64,000 bases of DNA from JAXGXJ01 sp963816155 (lineage in GTDB: Bacteria > Actinomycetota > Thermoleophilia > RBG-16-64-13). Below are positions 63,753-64,000 of the stretch, piece by piece. Below the pieces are notes generated by a model. The model saw only the letters and a program-made list of their open reading frames with translations. It was not told the DNA's origin and ran no database searches. Made by a program: the position numbers and the translations under genes. The stretch is taken from positions 186,001 to 250,000 of the forward strand of contig CAWFJE010000002.1 of NCBI GenBank assembly GCA_963816155.1. The letters run 5' to 3'. Every line of letters starts with the position of its first letter. Within the stretch, counting starts at the first letter, position 1.

Positions 63753-64000
63753 TCAGGAGCGTGGAGCGATCTCCTTGCGTACGAGCAGGGTGCCGGCCTC
63801 CTCGAACACCTCCATGGCCAGGGCGTCGGGGTAGGTGCCGGCGTAGTACACAGCCACGATGTCGGCGTTCACAAGCATCTTGGCGCAGACCGCGCACGGC
63901 TGATGAGTGCAGTAGAGCTCGGCTCCCTGGATGGAGACCCCGTGATACGCGGCCTGGATGATGGCGTTCTGCTCCGCGTGCAATCCTCGGCAGAGTTCAT
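63753..64000 (-). CDS. deoxycytidylate/cytidine deaminase family protein, cut by window end
   Basis: C-terminal ~80 residues only; the start lies beyond base 64000. Zinc site residues: HAEQNAI (CRGLHAEQN when read from the window end) and HQPCAVCAKMLVNADI. The pattern HAE plus PCxxC marks the dCMP deaminase (ComEB-like) family, which makes dUMP for thymidylate synthesis. Ends RKEIAPRS at 63753, upstream of the ATP synthase promoter region on the same strand. Confidence 0.85.
   Translation of the reverse strand, partial: ELCRGLHAEQNAIIQAAYHGVSIQGAELYCTHQPCAVCAKMLVNADIVAVYYAGTYPDALAMEVFEEAGTLLVRKEIAPRS

Overview
GC-rich bacterial chromosome segment, gene-dense and mostly read from the minus strand. 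Gene content and order point to a deep-branching, anaerobic member of the Actinomycetota. The signs are a PASTA Ser/Thr kinase, two LytR-CpsA-Psr proteins, the run secA-prfB-ftsE-ftsX-M23 peptidase, long-form Hpf, an F-type ATP synthase, and two pyruvate:ferredoxin oxidoreductase (nifJ) loci. No rRNA, marker tRNA or phage block is visible, so the phylum is inferred from gene content and stays uncertain.

Layout. 1-2.2 kb: 3' part of lon. 2.2-6.3 kb: minus-strand operon with AMMECR1, a LigB-type protein, the AmmeMemoRadiSam radical SAM enzyme, a PHP phosphoesterase and two uncharacterised proteins. 6.4-8.1 kb: PASTA kinase. 8.1-12.5 kb: thiamine/HMP uptake operon thiN-ykoF-ykoE-ykoD-ykoC under a TPP riboswitch. 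12.8-16.5 kb: nifJ copy 1, split by frameshifts. 16.7-19.6 kb: MMPL exporter and its TetR regulator. 19.7-24.9 kb: Eis-like acetyltransferase, methyltransferase, arfB, CoA-binding protein, HAD hydrolase, guaB. 25-28.7 kb: intact nifJ copy 2. 29-37.3 kb: recO, deoC, GNAT, DgkA-PAP2 fusion, ybeY, pgpH, phoH, yqeY, HIT, rsmE. 37.3-46.4 kb: S41 protease, M23 peptidase, ftsX, ftsE, prfB (programmed frameshift), secA, hpf. 46.5-51.6 kb: comF, sugar-nucleotide transferase, mtnA, ahcY, PNP-like protein. 51.7-56.4 kb: two LCP proteins and murA. 56.4-63.7 kb: complete ATP synthase operon, with a frameshifted atpI. 63.75 kb to the end: cut-off deoxycytidylate deaminase.

How the genes work together. PFOR supplies acetyl-CoA and reduced ferredoxin and uses TPP, which fits the nearby TPP-controlled uptake and pyrophosphorylation operon. 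The ftsEX/M23/LCP/murA/DgkA-PAP2 genes form a cell-envelope set. mtnA-ahcY-PNP-like looks like S-adenosylmethionine by-product recycling.

The most unusual signal is between genes. There are at least three families of short palindromic elements. In two families a conserved loop (26 nt, or about 38-40 nt) is held by long, nearly or fully complementary arms whose sequence is completely different from copy to copy. Two of these hairpins end 1-2 bases from a -10 box, and others start within a few bases of a TAG stop codon. A third family (terminal repeat GGCTGCTGAA) appears to supply the stop codon, ribosome binding site, start codon and first ~42 residues at the ftsX/M23 junction.
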